Shown here in pieces: positions 1 through 11,043 of a DNA stretch of 64,000 bases (position 1 is its first letter; every line of letters begins with the position of its first letter). Source of the DNA: Bathynomus jamesi (lineage: Eukaryota; Arthropoda; Malacostraca; Isopoda; Cirolanidae); the NCBI GenBank assembly GCA_023014485.1, contig JAJOZX010001869.1:733053-797052 (forward strand), read 5' to 3'. The notes below the pieces were generated by a model. That model did no database searches. It was not told the origin of the DNA and was given only the letters and a program-made list of their open reading frames with translations. Both the position numbers and the translations under genes were made by a program.

Positions 1-165
1 AAAGAAAGTGGTTGGTAGATAAATGGGTACCCTAGGTGGCCTAGTGGTTAAGACGCTGGGCTGCTGATGGGGCGTGGTTCGGATTCCACGTTAAACTGTA
101 GTTTCTAAGGTGGAGTGAAAAGCTTGACCTTCGTCAGAATGAACAATTCGGGCGGAAGCTAACCA
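1..165 (+). repeat. tRNA-derived SINE (left copy, cut by window edge)
   Basis: A Pol III-type head is visible: an A-box-like TGGCCTAGTGGT near 37 and a B-box-like GGTTCGGATTCC near 76, followed by a tRNA-unrelated body ending about 165. A homologous copy lies in opposite orientation at 7657-7820, which supports a dispersed repeat rather than a true tRNA gene. No full tRNA cloverleaf was found. Confidence 0.6.
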
Positions 166-191
166 AAGGTTAAAAGTAAGGTTATATGTAA

Positions 192-399
192 CGTAAGATG
201 TTCTAATTTCGGATACCTGCTCTAATTCCGAACACTAACTTCTGCTCATTCTAAAGCTCTTTGCAAAAAAACTATGAAAGCTACGGAAACGAAACATTGA
301 TCAAAGGAAAGATTTTTTAGTTCTTTTGCTATAAGCCTTAGAATGAGCAGAACTTAGTGTCCGGTATTAGAGCAGGTATCCGAATTTAAAACATCTTGC
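192..399. mobile_element. Short inverted-repeat element (MITE-like)
   Basis: About 70 bp at 192-262 are repeated in reverse complement at 331-399 (TTCGGATACCTGCTCTAAT on the left against ATTAGAGCAGGTATCCGAA on the right), giving a long-armed hairpin with a short spacer. There is no coding capacity. The superfamily is not determined. Confidence 0.55.
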
Positions 400-417
400 G
401 GTGAATGTATGTATATA

Positions 418-2023
418 CGGGTGTCCCAGGAGGAAATGTCAAGAATGCACCATTTGACTCTTTGGGTATTTCTAAGTAGAAAGTATTATATCGACATGTG
501 CCTGATTCCCAACCGTTACCGAGATACAGGCCTCTACATTTGGGTAACTAAAACATAATAAAAAGCCGATCTTAGATAATATTCAATGACATTTAATGAT
601 ACATTGGCAACTGTGCAGATCCTCACATTATTTATTTACATTATTTATTTAGGTACGTCTTAACACCTGCTCACTGAGTCACGTTTCTTTTCAGGGTGTG
701 TTGTGTACTCTGCAAACGTGGAGGTGCAGTGCTCAAGCAACATTTCAAGCCATGCCGGCAGTTTTCTCGAAAGAAGAATACGCAGACATGTTATTTGTGT
801 ATGGGTTTTGCAATGGAAATGCTGTCCCAGCCGTTGCAGAATATCAGCGACGTTATCCAAATCGCCGCACACCAGATCGCCGTACAATACAAAATACGTT
901 TCGATCTTTAAGAGAGACAGGTTCATTACCTAAGCCAAGGAGTGAGCGTCAGCAAATACGAAGAGATGAAGAAGTGTTGGACGCAGTGCAGCGGAGTCCA
1001 GGTACGAGTGTCCGGCGAATATCATTGACAACTGGGGTTCCACGCATGCAGGTATAGAGAATTCTACATGACGATGGCTTGTGTCTATACCATCTCCAAA
1101 GGGTGCAACATCTTTTACCAGCAGATTATGAACAACGCTTGCAATTTTGTAATTGGTTACAAACTAATCGGCAATCATTGAATAACATCCTTTTCACAGA
1201 TGAAGCAATGTTCACACGGAATGGAATTAACAACACTCGAAATTCGCACACCTGGGCTCACGACAATCCCCATGCTGTAGTTGAAAGTAACTTTCAGAAC
1301 AGATTTTCTGTTAACGTTTGGTGCGGATTGCTACAAAACTACCTCATTGGGCCACATTTCATTGAGGGCCGCCTAACATCTGTACAATACAGAAATTTTT
1401 TAGAACACGTCCTTCCCCTTTTATTTGATGATGTACCTCTTGCATTCAGACAACGGATGTGGATGCAACACGATGGAGCACCACCTCACTACGGCAGGGA
1501 GGTTACTACATACTTAAATCAACGGTTTCCGGGAAGGTGGATTGGACGTGGAGGACCTGTGGCATGGCCTCCTCGTTCGCCTGACTTATCTCCGCTAGAT
1601 TTTTTTGTCTGGGGGTTCTTGAAGAGTAACGTTTATCAGCGGGGTAAGCCCAAAACTAGGGAGCAGTTGGTTGCACGTATACAGGATGCGTTCATAAACC
1701 TCAGAAATGAACTTCCACGTTTTCCTTGGCAAGACTCGATGGATCGGAGGCTCGCCACGTGCATTGAAGAAGGACGGGGTTACTTTGAAACCATTCTGCA
1801 ATAAGTGCAATAGTGTATTGTATGTTTGTACTTTTTGTAAACCACAAGTGTCATTAAATAGTATCTAAGATCGCCTTTTTATTATGTTTTAATTACTCAA
1901 ATGTAGAGGCCTGTATCTCGGTAACGGTTGGGAATCAGACCCATATCGATATAATACTTTCTACTTAGAAATACCCAAAGAGTGAAATGGTGCATTCTTG
2001 ACATTTCCTCCTGGGACACCCTG
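418..2023 (+). mobile_element. Tc1/mariner element, DD41D (rosa-like) group
   Basis: A 1.6 kb element flanked by TA at 416-417 and 2024-2025. The terminal inverted repeats are unusually long, about 150 bp: GGTGTCCCAGGAGGAAATGT at the left matches the reverse complement of the right end, and similarity continues to about 577 and from about 1864. It encodes one transposase gene on the plus strand. A deletion derivative of the same family is at 29630-30250. Confidence 0.9.
752..1804 (+). pseudogene. DD41D mariner transposase, one in-frame stop
   Basis: Cut-and-paste transposase. The chosen start is the ATG at 752. The N-terminal half is helix-turn-helix DNA binding. The catalytic half has the first Asp in LFTDEAMF, the second in QHDGAPPHY and the third in SPLDFFVWG, with 41 residues between the second and third Asp, the DD41D signature of rosa-type mariners. 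A single amber codon at 1055-1057 interrupts an otherwise open frame between the helix-turn-helix and the catalytic core. The position suggests a former Trp codon (inference). Length, about 350 codons, is full for the family. Only this stop is seen, so the copy is fairly young. Confidence 0.85.
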
Positions 2024-2048
2024 TACTATATATATATATAAAATATAT

Positions 2049-2547
2049 TAGTGGTGGACCGGATATCCGCATCCGCATCATTTATAACATCCACATCCGC
2101 ACTTCTGACTGTAGATGTTATGCGGATATTACCTCTAATAAATTATGCAATTTACAATTAAATTAGCTAATAAAGTAGCTTATAAGGCCCAGTCATGCAC
2201 ATTTCATGTAAAGTATTAATTATTAATGAACAAACAAATATATATAAACCTCAAAATACAAATAGCTGGTAACACAGAAAATTGAATGAAACTTGTTTCA
2301 TTGAATTTTCTGTGGCTGAAACTCTTGGGAAAGTTGTTAGTTTTATCATAATGGAAACATTAATATTAATTTTAATTCTTATGCATTGCCTGCCATAATA
2401 GTAATATCACGAAATTTGAAAAATTATGTCATATATTCATAATGCTATATTATATTGATAGATTAACTAAATATCCGCATCCGCGGATACTGAAATTAAA
2501 AATCCGCATCCGCAGATGTTGAAAAACTGACATCCGGTCCACCACTA
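2049..2547. mobile_element. hAT-like non-autonomous element
   Basis: Ends are TAGTGGTGGACCGGAT and its exact reverse complement ATCCGGTCCACCACTA. The subterminal regions are rich in ATCCGC motifs on both sides. Flanks are AT-rich and almost alike (AATATATT and AATATATA), compatible with an 8-bp hAT target duplication. There is no ORF. Superfamily assignment rests on the termini only. Confidence 0.6.
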
Positions 2548-2551
2548 ATAT

Positions 2552-2600
<49 letters not shown>
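2548..2600. repeat. (TA)n-(CA)n microsatellite
   Basis: A run of TA dinucleotides followed by CA dinucleotides directly abuts the hAT-like element. Confidence 0.9.
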
Positions 2601-3614
2601 CCTAGCTTCAACTGTATTAATGAGAATGCTCTTATATACAAAGAAAGTTAGTTGATTTAGGGAATAATCTTAGAAAGTTAATTTAACAAATGCACGAGTA
2701 CTCTTTTAAAAAATGGAAAAAATAAAAATGCAAAACTTTTCAATCCTTTTAATTTTCATTTCCTTAATTGCAAAACTTTACGAAACAATTACCAATTCAG
2801 CATTCAAACACCAAATTCTGCTTCTCTGCATTTTTAAGCGTTAAGATTTTCATTCAGCAAAATGAGCATGTGATGGGTTGGTTTCATTTTACTCGTCCTC
2901 ATGACAGCTGTTCGACTCGACATTCTATTGACGAGTTATAATTATGTTACATTAAGTTAAGTTAGATTAAGTTTGTTTTTTAGTGTCGATGTTTTGGACT
3001 TGTTGACGAAATAAGTTAAAGTCCAATTAAAAATAGGATAATTTGGTTTACTTTCTCTTTAAAATATATTCGGTGGAGGAAAGACAGTTCATAAAGACCT
3101 TTAAAATTGACACAAGGATCACATCTATAATTCTACTTCTCTATATTTTGTTTGAATTATTATGTGTATATTTTATTCTTACGAGTGAATAATAATAATA
3201 ATAATAATAATAATTTGATTGTTTTACTACTACTGTTATTTATTACTATTATTATTATTACACTGATGATGGTGATAACACGCCAACTGCTACATTAATA
3301 ACTTACAAAAGAAAAAAATATCACCTCAGTATCAACTTATATATATATATATATATAATATACATACTTGCTTGCACATTCTTATGCTTTCCTGTTGTAT
3401 TAGTGGCGAATTTTTCCCTATTTTCTCGAATGACTGGCAAAAAACAATACCCTGAATGGGAACTAATTTAGGAACAAACACAGATAGATTTATTTTCCTT
3501 CTTATATGATGAGATTTTATTTTTTCCTTTAGATTTATTCTTTAAAAAAAAAAATTTGTTGTGTTAATAAAAGTGACTGAACAATAGGACCGTATATATA
3601 TATATATATATATA
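2601..3614. other. Non-coding spacer with microsatellites
   Basis: No gene is seen. The stretch holds an AAT trinucleotide run near 3187-3213 and TA runs near 3338-3358 and 3593-3616, the last abutting the mariner that follows. Confidence 0.6.
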
Positions 3615-3686
3615 TATGGTTGTAACATATATTCTGCTCGATTTTTTAGTTCATTCAGAACAAAAATTAAATGACAGAATGACAAA

Positions 3687-4534
3687 TTATTCATCAATAT
3701 AATTCCCTTCTTTTTCTATAACCTCCTCCCACCTGTAGAAATTTTTTTTTAGGCCACGTTCGAAGAAATCCCTTGGTTTTGAGTTAAAAAAAGCGATCAC
3801 TTCGTTTTCGATAGCTTCCCTGGATTGCAACTTTTGTCCATCTAGGTGGTGTTGCAGACTTCTGAATAAATGGTAGTCTGAAGGTGCGATGTCCGGAGAA
3901 TAAGGTGGATGAGGCATTTTTTCAACCAAATGCCTCCAACTGGGCAGTGGTGATTCGAACATTGTGAGGGCGCGCGTTATCCTGGTGAAATAGAACACCT
4001 CTGCGATTAATTAATGCAGGACGTTTTTCTTGTAATGACATCTTCAATCGTTGGAGTTATTGGCAGTAGACTTCAGCTGTGATTGTTTGGTTATCTGGCA
4101 GACGCTCAAAATGAATAATCCCTTGCATATCCCACCAAACGCATAGCAAAATTTTCTTTGGATGGGGTCCATTCCTTGACTGAGGTTCAGGCTTTGTTTC
4201 ACGGCTAAGCCACTGATGTCGACGCTTAATATTGTTATAGAGGACCCATTTTTCATCCCCAGTGACGATCCGATTAAAAAACGGTGCCTGCAGTTGTCGA
4301 GAATGCAGTAATGTGTAAATATCGATTCGATGTTGAAGATTCGCTTGTGACAAATCATGCGGAAGCCATTTTCCAACCTTCACTACTTTTCCTAACAGCT
4401 TCAAATGACGATGAATGGTCATACGGCTAACGCCGAGTTGCAGGCCAAGTTCTCTTACAGTTACCGTTCGGTTTTCCTCCACTGTTCCTTTCAACAACTC
4501 TTCATCTAACTCACTTGGTCGTCCTGTTCGTTGA
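3687..4534 (-). pseudogene. Mariner transposase, central and C-terminal part
   Basis: It begins directly after the nested element at GRPSELDEEL, continues through the second helix-turn-helix and the first catalytic Asp (VTGDEKWVLY), then the second Asp in HQDNARPH and the third in APSDYHLF, matching DD34D mariner. Damage: a TAA near 4054 after the EVYCQ segment and a frame change near 3920 between LEAFG and PHPPYSPD. The gene is dead and older than the insertion that splits it, or decayed afterwards. Confidence 0.85.
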
Positions 4535-4537
4535 TAA

Positions 4538-7197
4538 CACTGGGTAACAAAATTTGAAAACATTTCTGTTTATTGTGATTTTTCTGTCGTTTCTTAATGA
4601 CTTCGGGGCGCTGATTCCAAAAATGATATTAGTTTTGCTCTATCATCAACCGTTTCAAAAATATAGGTTATCACACTTCATATGGCAAAGTATATAAAGA
4701 AGGCTAACATAAATATTTTTTGAAAATAAAAACACTATTGGAAATTAATGTTTATTGAGCCAAAATTGTTTGACAAACCAAAAATGGTGCAAAGGATATA
4801 ATATATATCATGAGGAGAACCGATAAGAGAATAACAAGCCTCGTTATGCAGTGTGCGTTCCTTAAAAATGCACTGAAGAACGCGACTTCCGCGTATGAAC
4901 ATTCTTATCCTTTCTGATCAGCGACCATACGTAGTCTCCCATCATGGAAGCATCTCAATGGCCCTGGTACCTTTTCTCCATCGTTTGAATATCTTGGTGG
5001 AATCTTTCGCCATGTTCTTCACTCACATCGCCCAGGTTATCACGAAAAAAGTCTAGATGTGAATGCAGATAGTGTAATTTTAAAGACATACGGCACCCCA
5101 TTTTGTCATAGCACTTAATGAAGTTTGACACTAACTCCTTATAGTTTGGTGCTTTATGGTTGCCTAAAAACTCACGAACCACATCACGGAAAGCACCCCA
5201 AGCCTCTTTTTCGATCGGAGTCATCTTGGCTTCAAGGTTCTTTGAATTCAACAGCGCTTTGACTTGTGATCCTACAAAGATGCCAGCCTTGACTTTGGCC
5301 TCAGAGAGTTTAGGGAACATGACCCGAATCTGTTGGAAAACTTCCTCTCCAAAATCTAACGCAGTTACAAACTGCTTAATTAGACCCAACTTAATATGGA
5401 GAGGTGGTAGCAGAACTATGTCAGGCTTCACAAGAGGTTCCCTGAGTACATTGTACTTTCCTGGTTGCAGTCCTTCATGTGGAGGCCACTGAACTGTTTT
5501 ATAGTGCTCAGTTGAAGCCCTGCTATCCCACAGGCAAAGAAAACATGAATATTTAGTAAACCCTCCTTGTAAACCTAACAGGAAACAATCATTTTGAAAT
5601 CACCATGCACGTCCCAGTTATATTGTTCATACCTGATTTGAGTGAGCAATTGTTTGACATTTTCATAGTCCTCTTTCATTTGAATAGAATGTGCAACTGG
5701 TATAGATGGATATTTTTTCCCATTGTGGAGTAGAACAGCTTTTAAACTCCGAGTTGAACTGTCAATAAACAGGCGCCACTCTGAGGGTATATGTGTTAAC
5801 CCAATAGCTGTGAATAGACCATTAACCTCGGTGCAATAACAGAGAGAGCCATTGACATCGTACAACCTTGCAAACTCTTCATGCCGCTTTCGGTATACAG
5901 TGCTCTTGCAGTCTTCTCCAAGCAAATTCCACTCTTTGAGTCTGGAGGTCAGAAGCTGAGACCCTGATTTCGTCAGACCCAAATCTCTAATTAAGTCGTC
6001 CAATTCCCTCTGATTTGAAAAGTTAGGGTTTGTACTGAAAGTTACTGTATATTCTTCATCATGATTGTCCTCACCAGCCGACATCTCAGATGAGCTAGCT
6101 GCATCCTCATTTTCAACCTGTAAAGCAAAGAAACAAAATATAGGCATAGCTACATATGTAGAAGAGCATCAGCACTAAGAAATGTCGACACATAATGACC
6201 CACAGTCTGTAAATACAGAAGATAAAGTAATGGATAGATACCTGTTCTGGTGGACGTGGTATTGGAAGACCTTCGCCATGTGGTACAGGAGCTACGGACG
6301 ACGCTATGCTTGGATACTGAAGAGTCTGCCTTCCTTTAACTTTCCTGTACTTAGAAACATCTACCATGCAGTAGTAGCAATCGTCGTGGTGGCTCTTTGG
6401 TTCTCTCCATATTCTGGGTACCGCAAAGGGCATTGCCTTGCGTACTTCCCGCAGCCACCCTTTAAGTGTGGAGCGGCAGCTTCCACAGATCACATGGGGT
6501 GCTCAGGGCTTATCTTGGTCACCCATAGGCATACCAAAATAGAGCCGATACGCGATCCAGAACTTGGTGCCTTTCACAATCTTGTGCGATACTTGCTTGG
6601 GGTCTATGTAATACCCACAAACGTAGCAGAATATATCCGGCGAGTGTTTACAAGCTCTAGTTGCCATTCTCTTTACCAAACTGTACTACATTGATCATAA
6701 CCTGCAGATATAGAGAGAAGAGTTATTAAATCTGCAACAGATTACAGCTTCCAGAAAAAAGATGTATTCGCAACACTGAAATAATGTTCGCAATAAAAAA
6801 GGATCGATAACACTCAAATCGTCAGCACAGAGAAGCACAGAAACACAGTACCTCACTGCTGGTAACCATCAGACAAACAACCTGCTTTTTTTGTGTGCTC
6901 ACACTTATTGACTTCTCAGACTCTGCGCTCTTCTTTATATAGCACAGTGAAAGAAAGTTTCGGGCAAATTCTAGAGCAAGAAACTGTCAACGAACATCCG
7001 GATTGTTCTCAACAATTCCTGATTATTCTGATATTGCTGCGCCCTTAATAACATTATACTAGTAAAGCATGAAAAATGGATTATCTCTGAAACCATTGAT
7101 GATACACACAAACCAAGGCCAGATTTGGACTCAGCGCCCACAAATGCATATAAAAACATAAAAAATTCTATATAAACAGAATCAGTGTTACACAGTG
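4538..7197 (-). mobile_element. CACTG-ended DNA transposon A (CMC-like) nested in a mariner
   Basis: The element begins CACTGGGTAACA at 4538 and ends in the reverse complement of CACTGTGTAACA at 7197. It is bounded by an exact TAA direct repeat at 4535-4537 and 7198-7200. Removing the element and one TAA restores a continuous mariner reading (AAAGAT to CAACGA). CACT-type ends with 3-bp target duplication are known for the CACTA/Mirage/Chapaev (CMC) group, with Chapaev3 a possible closer match. It carries one spliced gene on the minus strand. Confidence 0.8.
4862..6667 (-). pseudogene. Transposase-like protein of CACTG element A
   Basis: Reading from the ATG at 6667: an N-terminal Cys pair (FCYVCG), a second Cys pair (CGSC) and a third (DCYYCM), a zinc-binding-looking module; then a Pro-rich linker with the motif PVPHGEGLPIP; an intron at 6118-6237 with GT and AG ends; then a segment with FIDSSTRSLKAVLL, HGDFK, CFLCLWDSR, LLPPLHIKLGL and GERFHQDI, all shared with the gene at 18703-20966. 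I infer an RNase H-like transposase core from the spaced Asp residues and CxxC/His motifs. Lesions: TGA at 6503-6505, a 1-bp frame change near 5588 and TGA near 4946, the last at a Trp in the sister gene. This family is common in arthropod genomes as unnamed proteins (from memory, not checked). Confidence 0.7.
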
Positions 7198-7200
7198 TAA

Positions 7201-7377
7201 TCTTTCAGACTGAAGTCTCCATTTCTGAACTACTCAAACCATCTCCTACACATCCATTCACTTACAACATCATTTCCATAAACTCTTTGAATGTTTCTTG
7301 CGGATTCACTAGCGTTAGATCCTTTATGGAACTCATACAGCATCACATGTCGAATATGCTCTTTCGTGGGCTCCATG
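7201..7377 (-). pseudogene. Mariner transposase, N-terminal part
   Basis: From the ATG at 7377 the first helix-turn-helix of a mariner transposase is readable (VMLYEFHKG, then RRWFE and FRNGDFSLK in the adjoining frame). Damage: one extra base near 7320 and a TAG between WFE and FRNG. It ends exactly at the TAA duplication of the CACTG element and continues at 4534 on its other side. Confidence 0.8.
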
Positions 7378-7656
7378 TTTTTTCAATTACTGTAATGTCG
7401 TAGGGGTGGCGTTGTAACTGTATGAAAAACACCAGAGAAAATATTCATTAGCCTAATCCTACACTAGCCTAAGCCTACACTAGCCCAAGTCATTCTGTAT
7501 CATTCTGTATCGTGATAAAACCTGTGCGAACCTGTCGCCACGTGTATTTCACAACATTTCTAAAACTATTTCACATTATCTTGAGGTTATTCTATTATCT
7601 ATCGTCTATTTTCTAATCGAGCAGAATTTATGTTACAACCTGATACAACCTTGGTT

Positions 7657-7820
7657 TTTGTTTCCGCCCGAATTGTTCATTCTGACGAAGGTCAAGCTTG
7701 TCACTCCACCGTAGACCTACAGTTTAACGTGGAATCCGAACCACGCCCCACCAGCAGCCGAACGTCTTAACCACTAGGCTATCCAGGGTACCCATTTATC
7801 TACCAACCAATTTCTTTTTA
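7657..7820 (-). repeat. tRNA-derived SINE (right copy)
   Basis: Reverse-complement match to 1-165 across the tRNA-like head and the body, including TTCATTCTGACGAAGGTCAA in the body. It lies immediately outside the mariner right end at 7643. Confidence 0.6.
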
Positions 7821-7864
7821 TTGTGTGGAAGGATGAACAGTTAGGTTTTGCTGCGCTGCCTGCC

Positions 7865-7867
<3 letters not shown>

Positions 7868-7922
<55 letters not shown>
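7868..7922. repeat. (TA)n microsatellite
   Basis: An uninterrupted TA dinucleotide run of about 54 bp. Confidence 0.95.
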
Positions 7923-7924
<2 letters not shown>

Positions 7925-8830
7925 ACGTTTTGGACACGACGTTATTAGATTAAGTTATAAACAGGAAACAAAGGTTTCACTATATATATTTAGAAATATT
8001 TATTACTTTTTTGTAATTTATCTTAAAAGTAAGGTAAAAAATTGTTCAACTTAAAATTAACAAATTTTATTAACTACAATTGGAATTATGCAAAATTAAC
8101 TTAAATATTTATTTCATAGGAGATTTACCATTTATTTCATGGTCTGTAAAAAAGGTTTTGGATCTTTTCCGTTTGGGGGCTAGCAGCGAATTTTTAATGA
8201 AAATCGGTATACTAATGTAGTTTTGGTCACTGATTTCAAAAATAACTTTCTTTTTTTGGAGAAATGAAGAACAAACATGTTAGAGCACTTTAAATAATTA
8301 ATGTGTTTTTAACGAAAATATCACGACTTAACCTAACCAATCGTCAAGGGCGTACAGTTGACCTAACCTGGCATTCAATTGACCTAACCGGGCATTAATT
8401 CTTGATTTTTTTCCTGCTACTTTTACAGATCTGCCGGGATCCTTCAAAAAACGTATTCTTCGTTTGGGATAATTTAAAGTTGCACTTTTTACCGTTTGAC
8501 CGACGCTTTTGGCAGCGAAAGAACTAGTATTTTTATCAAAGGAACACACCTTCCCACACTTAGAGCACTTTTTCATAAACAGTAGCAGTTTGTGACTCTG
8601 GCTAAATTTAATACAATCCTCTGTAACTAGTTTAAGCTAGTTAATGAAAATGAAAATGAAAAGGTTTATTGGCAGACTATATAGTCCATATGACAAATAT
8701 TATTAATACAATGACAGTTCATATACTAAAGATATAAATGTATACAATTGATTAGAAATAATACTGCACTGTCGAAGTTAAGTGGAGCTACAGACAGACG
8801 TTTTCGTACCAAGAAGTCCATAGCTTAGAG

Positions 8831-9032
8831 CAGTGGTGCACAAACTTTTTTGATGTGAGGACCAAGCGAAGAAAATAACTAAATGTATTAGCCTACTTAC
8901 TTTCCATCTAAGTCATAAATTGGGTCACTTTTATATTCTAACTTTTTCATTGAATTGAAAAGACCCGTGGGGCCACTGAAAAGATCCGTGGGGGACACAT
9001 TTGGCCCGCAGGCCAGGGTTTGTGCATCACTG
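8831..9032. mobile_element. hAT MITE with exact 8-bp target duplication
   Basis: The left end is CAGTGGTGCACAAAC and the right end GTTTGTGCATCACTG. GCTTAGAG is duplicated exactly at 8823-8830 and 9033-9040. The homologous LINE copy at about 35870 lacks the insert, giving an empty site. It is non-coding. Confidence 0.85.
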
Positions 9033-10560
9033 GCTTAGAGGATAAATGGCAGGACTCATGGATACCTTGGATGATCGGGTTGGTTGATTTTTTAATTCTT
9101 TGCATTAGACTGTGTTGAGCACGTCTTGTTACTTCCGGGAAGCTCGGGACATTGCGGGTAGCAAACATTTGCGAAGCTGAGCATCTCGGGGGTAATTTAT
9201 GCAAGAGTCTAAAAGACCCGTTGTACAGCAAATTTAGGGTTCTGCCAGAACCTTTTTTATAATTCACCCAGAGTTGCTGACCGTATATATTACTGCAGAA
9301 AGTACGAAAGAGTGTGTCTTTAGCTTCACTTGTACAGAAACGAAAGTTCCTTATGGTCATATTCGCTTTAGCACACAGGCTTCGAGATTGTTTTCTTATA
9401 ACCGAGTCATCACTCAAGGAGCTGGTAATAGTTTGACCCAAATACTTAAACTCTTGTACTTCCTCAATTACTTCACCATTCATTTTAAACCTTATGTCAG
9501 CTGGCTGATTACAGCTTTACGATGAAATTGCATAACCTTAGTTTTTGTAACATTAAAAAGAATATCATGTTTCTGCGAATACACTTCGCAGACATTTAGT
9601 AGCCGATCCAGACCTTTAACAGAGGAACTTATTAACACCATATCATCGGCATAAACTAAGTTATTTATCCTTGTGTTATCTATACAACATTCTACTGTTC
9701 CCTCATTAAGTGAAGCAATTAATCCGTCAATATACACATTACAGCATAGGGGAGAGCAAGGAGCCTTGTCTCACCCCGCAAGAGGAGCCAAAACACTCGG
9801 ATAGTACATTGCCCCACCTAACAGTGAAAGATTGGTGGGAATACCAAAATTTCAATAAATTTAATATGTACAGTACATGGGAACCTTCCTGTCTTCTAGT
9901 TTTGAAAATAAAATATTGTGGTTCACCCTATCATATGCCTTACTTATATCAAGGAAACAGCTATAAATGGTTGAATTACTGTCAATGTATTTAGATATTG
10001 TTTCTTTAAGTACATAGATACACAGGTCAGTTGAGTGGGACCTTTTAAAGCCAAACTGATTAGATGTCCATGGAAATCATTTAATCGGAGTAACAAGAGT
10101 TTTCTAGTAGTTTCGAGAAGCAAGAAGCGACAGCAATAGGCCTGTAATTATTGCTGGACAGAATGTCTCCGTACTTATTTTTGACCAGAGGAAAGATATA
10201 TACCCTCATGAACTCTGCAGGGATATAGCTATGAGCAAGCATGGCTGATAAGAGCAATGATATATGCAGACATACTACGTCATTTGCATATTTTAAGTGC
10301 TCATTCGATAAGTCATAAGTCATCGTTATTTATGCGAGCTTCACAGGCTTTTGATGCTCGAATAGACTTCTTCCTGTTTACATCGCCTTATGGCCGCCTT
10401 ATACTGACCCCGACTTCTATACATATTTATGTATACTGGTCCTAATCTGGGTCTACCATGAAAGCACCACAAATCATAGGCGTCTTTCGATTCCCTCTTC
10501 AGGGGGGCAATAAAATCATTCCATCCAGGAATAACCTTAGTATGATAGTTGTAAGATTTA
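8947..10560 (-). pseudogene. LINE-X reverse transcriptase (broken)
   Basis: In minus-strand order: a pre-RT region (10577-10341), fingers motif NNYRPIAVAS (10323-10081), the catalytic box VYADDMVLIS (9737-9492) and a thumb/C-terminal region with FKYLGQTITS and RIIRNFRF-like residues (9483-8947). The YADD box marks the RT active site. Several stops and frame changes separate the pieces, so no protein is expected. The clade is not assigned. Confidence 0.75.
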
Positions 10561-10733
10561 ATCAAGTTAAAACACATATTAATTATTTAAAGTGCTCTAA
10601 CGTGTTTGTTTTTCATTTCTCCAAAAAAAAAAGAGTTATTTTTTAAATCAGTGACCAAACCTACATTAGTATACCAATTTTCATTAAAATTCGCTGTTAG
10701 CCCCCAAACGGAAAAGACCCAAGGTTTTTTACA

Positions 10734-11043
10734 TTCCTTCAATCCTATTGTCTTGGATATTGAAAATTTTTAAGTTAGTCCTGTTGGTAGTAATTAATTA
10801 AAGAAAAACTTATCTTAATTCAGACGAAGTTGAGTTAACACTTGTTTTCTAAAGTTCGTATAACACAGATTGAGATTTAAATAAACAAACATATAAATCT
10901 TAAGTTACAATCATTAATCACAATCATAGAATCGAGAATAAACTTTACAATGTCGAATGATCTAAACTCTTCTGGAACTAAATGAGAACGCACCCATTTT
11001 TCTTTTTTTATCGCTTCCTTTTTGATTCCACCCAGCTGGTGGT
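10734..11043. other. Non-coding spacer
   Basis: AT-rich sequence without a gene. The last bases lead into the 3' end of the next LINE. Confidence 0.5.

Larger units (their letters stand above)
3615..7643 (-). mobile_element. DD34D mariner split by a CACTG element
   Basis: The left end GGTTGTAACATATATTCTGC (3618) matches the reverse complement of the right end ending at 7643. TA flanks lie at 3613-3614 and 7644-7645. The outer span is 4029 bp. Subtracting the nested element 4538-7197 and one 3-bp duplication leaves 1366 bp, a normal mariner length. The N-terminal transposase part lies at 7201-7377 and the rest at 3687-4534, both on the minus strand. This is the host for the CACTG element A. 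Confidence 0.85.
8644..10566 (-). mobile_element. LINE fragment (family X), 5'-truncated
   Basis: Minus-strand non-LTR retrotransposon: RT pieces, a C-terminal region, a 3' UTR at 8644-8930 and a 3' tail of CATTTT-type repeats at 8644-8660. A second copy of the 3' end lies at 35452-37085 on the plus strand. The 5' end is lost just upstream of the RT and abuts the right inverted arm at 10567. A 202-bp hAT MITE sits in its 3' region. Confidence 0.75.
8146..10733. mobile_element. Long-armed inverted-repeat element interrupted by a LINE
   Basis: Arms of about 168 bp, at 8146-8313 and 10567-10733, are reverse complements (for example CTTTTCCGTTTGGGGGCTA on the left against TAGCCCCCAAACGGAAAAG on the right). 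Between the arms lies about 330 bp of unique sequence (8314-8643) with a short Cys-containing frame of doubtful value at 8328-8576 (minus), then a LINE fragment. The class is unknown; no target duplication was recognised. Confidence 0.5.

Noticed and set aside
4862..6667. Interpretation as a host gene with Trp or Sec encoded by TGA
   Set aside because: The TGA codons sit in one damaged copy that also has a frame change; no selenocysteine element was seen and the sister gene reads Trp normally.
6182..6694. 170-codon plus-strand frame
   Set aside because: It is antisense to exon 1 of the element A gene, whose minus-strand reading has clear zinc motifs and splice sites.
8328..8576. Zinc-binding small protein (CSKCGKVC)
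   Set aside because: Only one Cys cluster, low-complexity tail from a local duplication, and position inside a non-coding inverted-repeat element.
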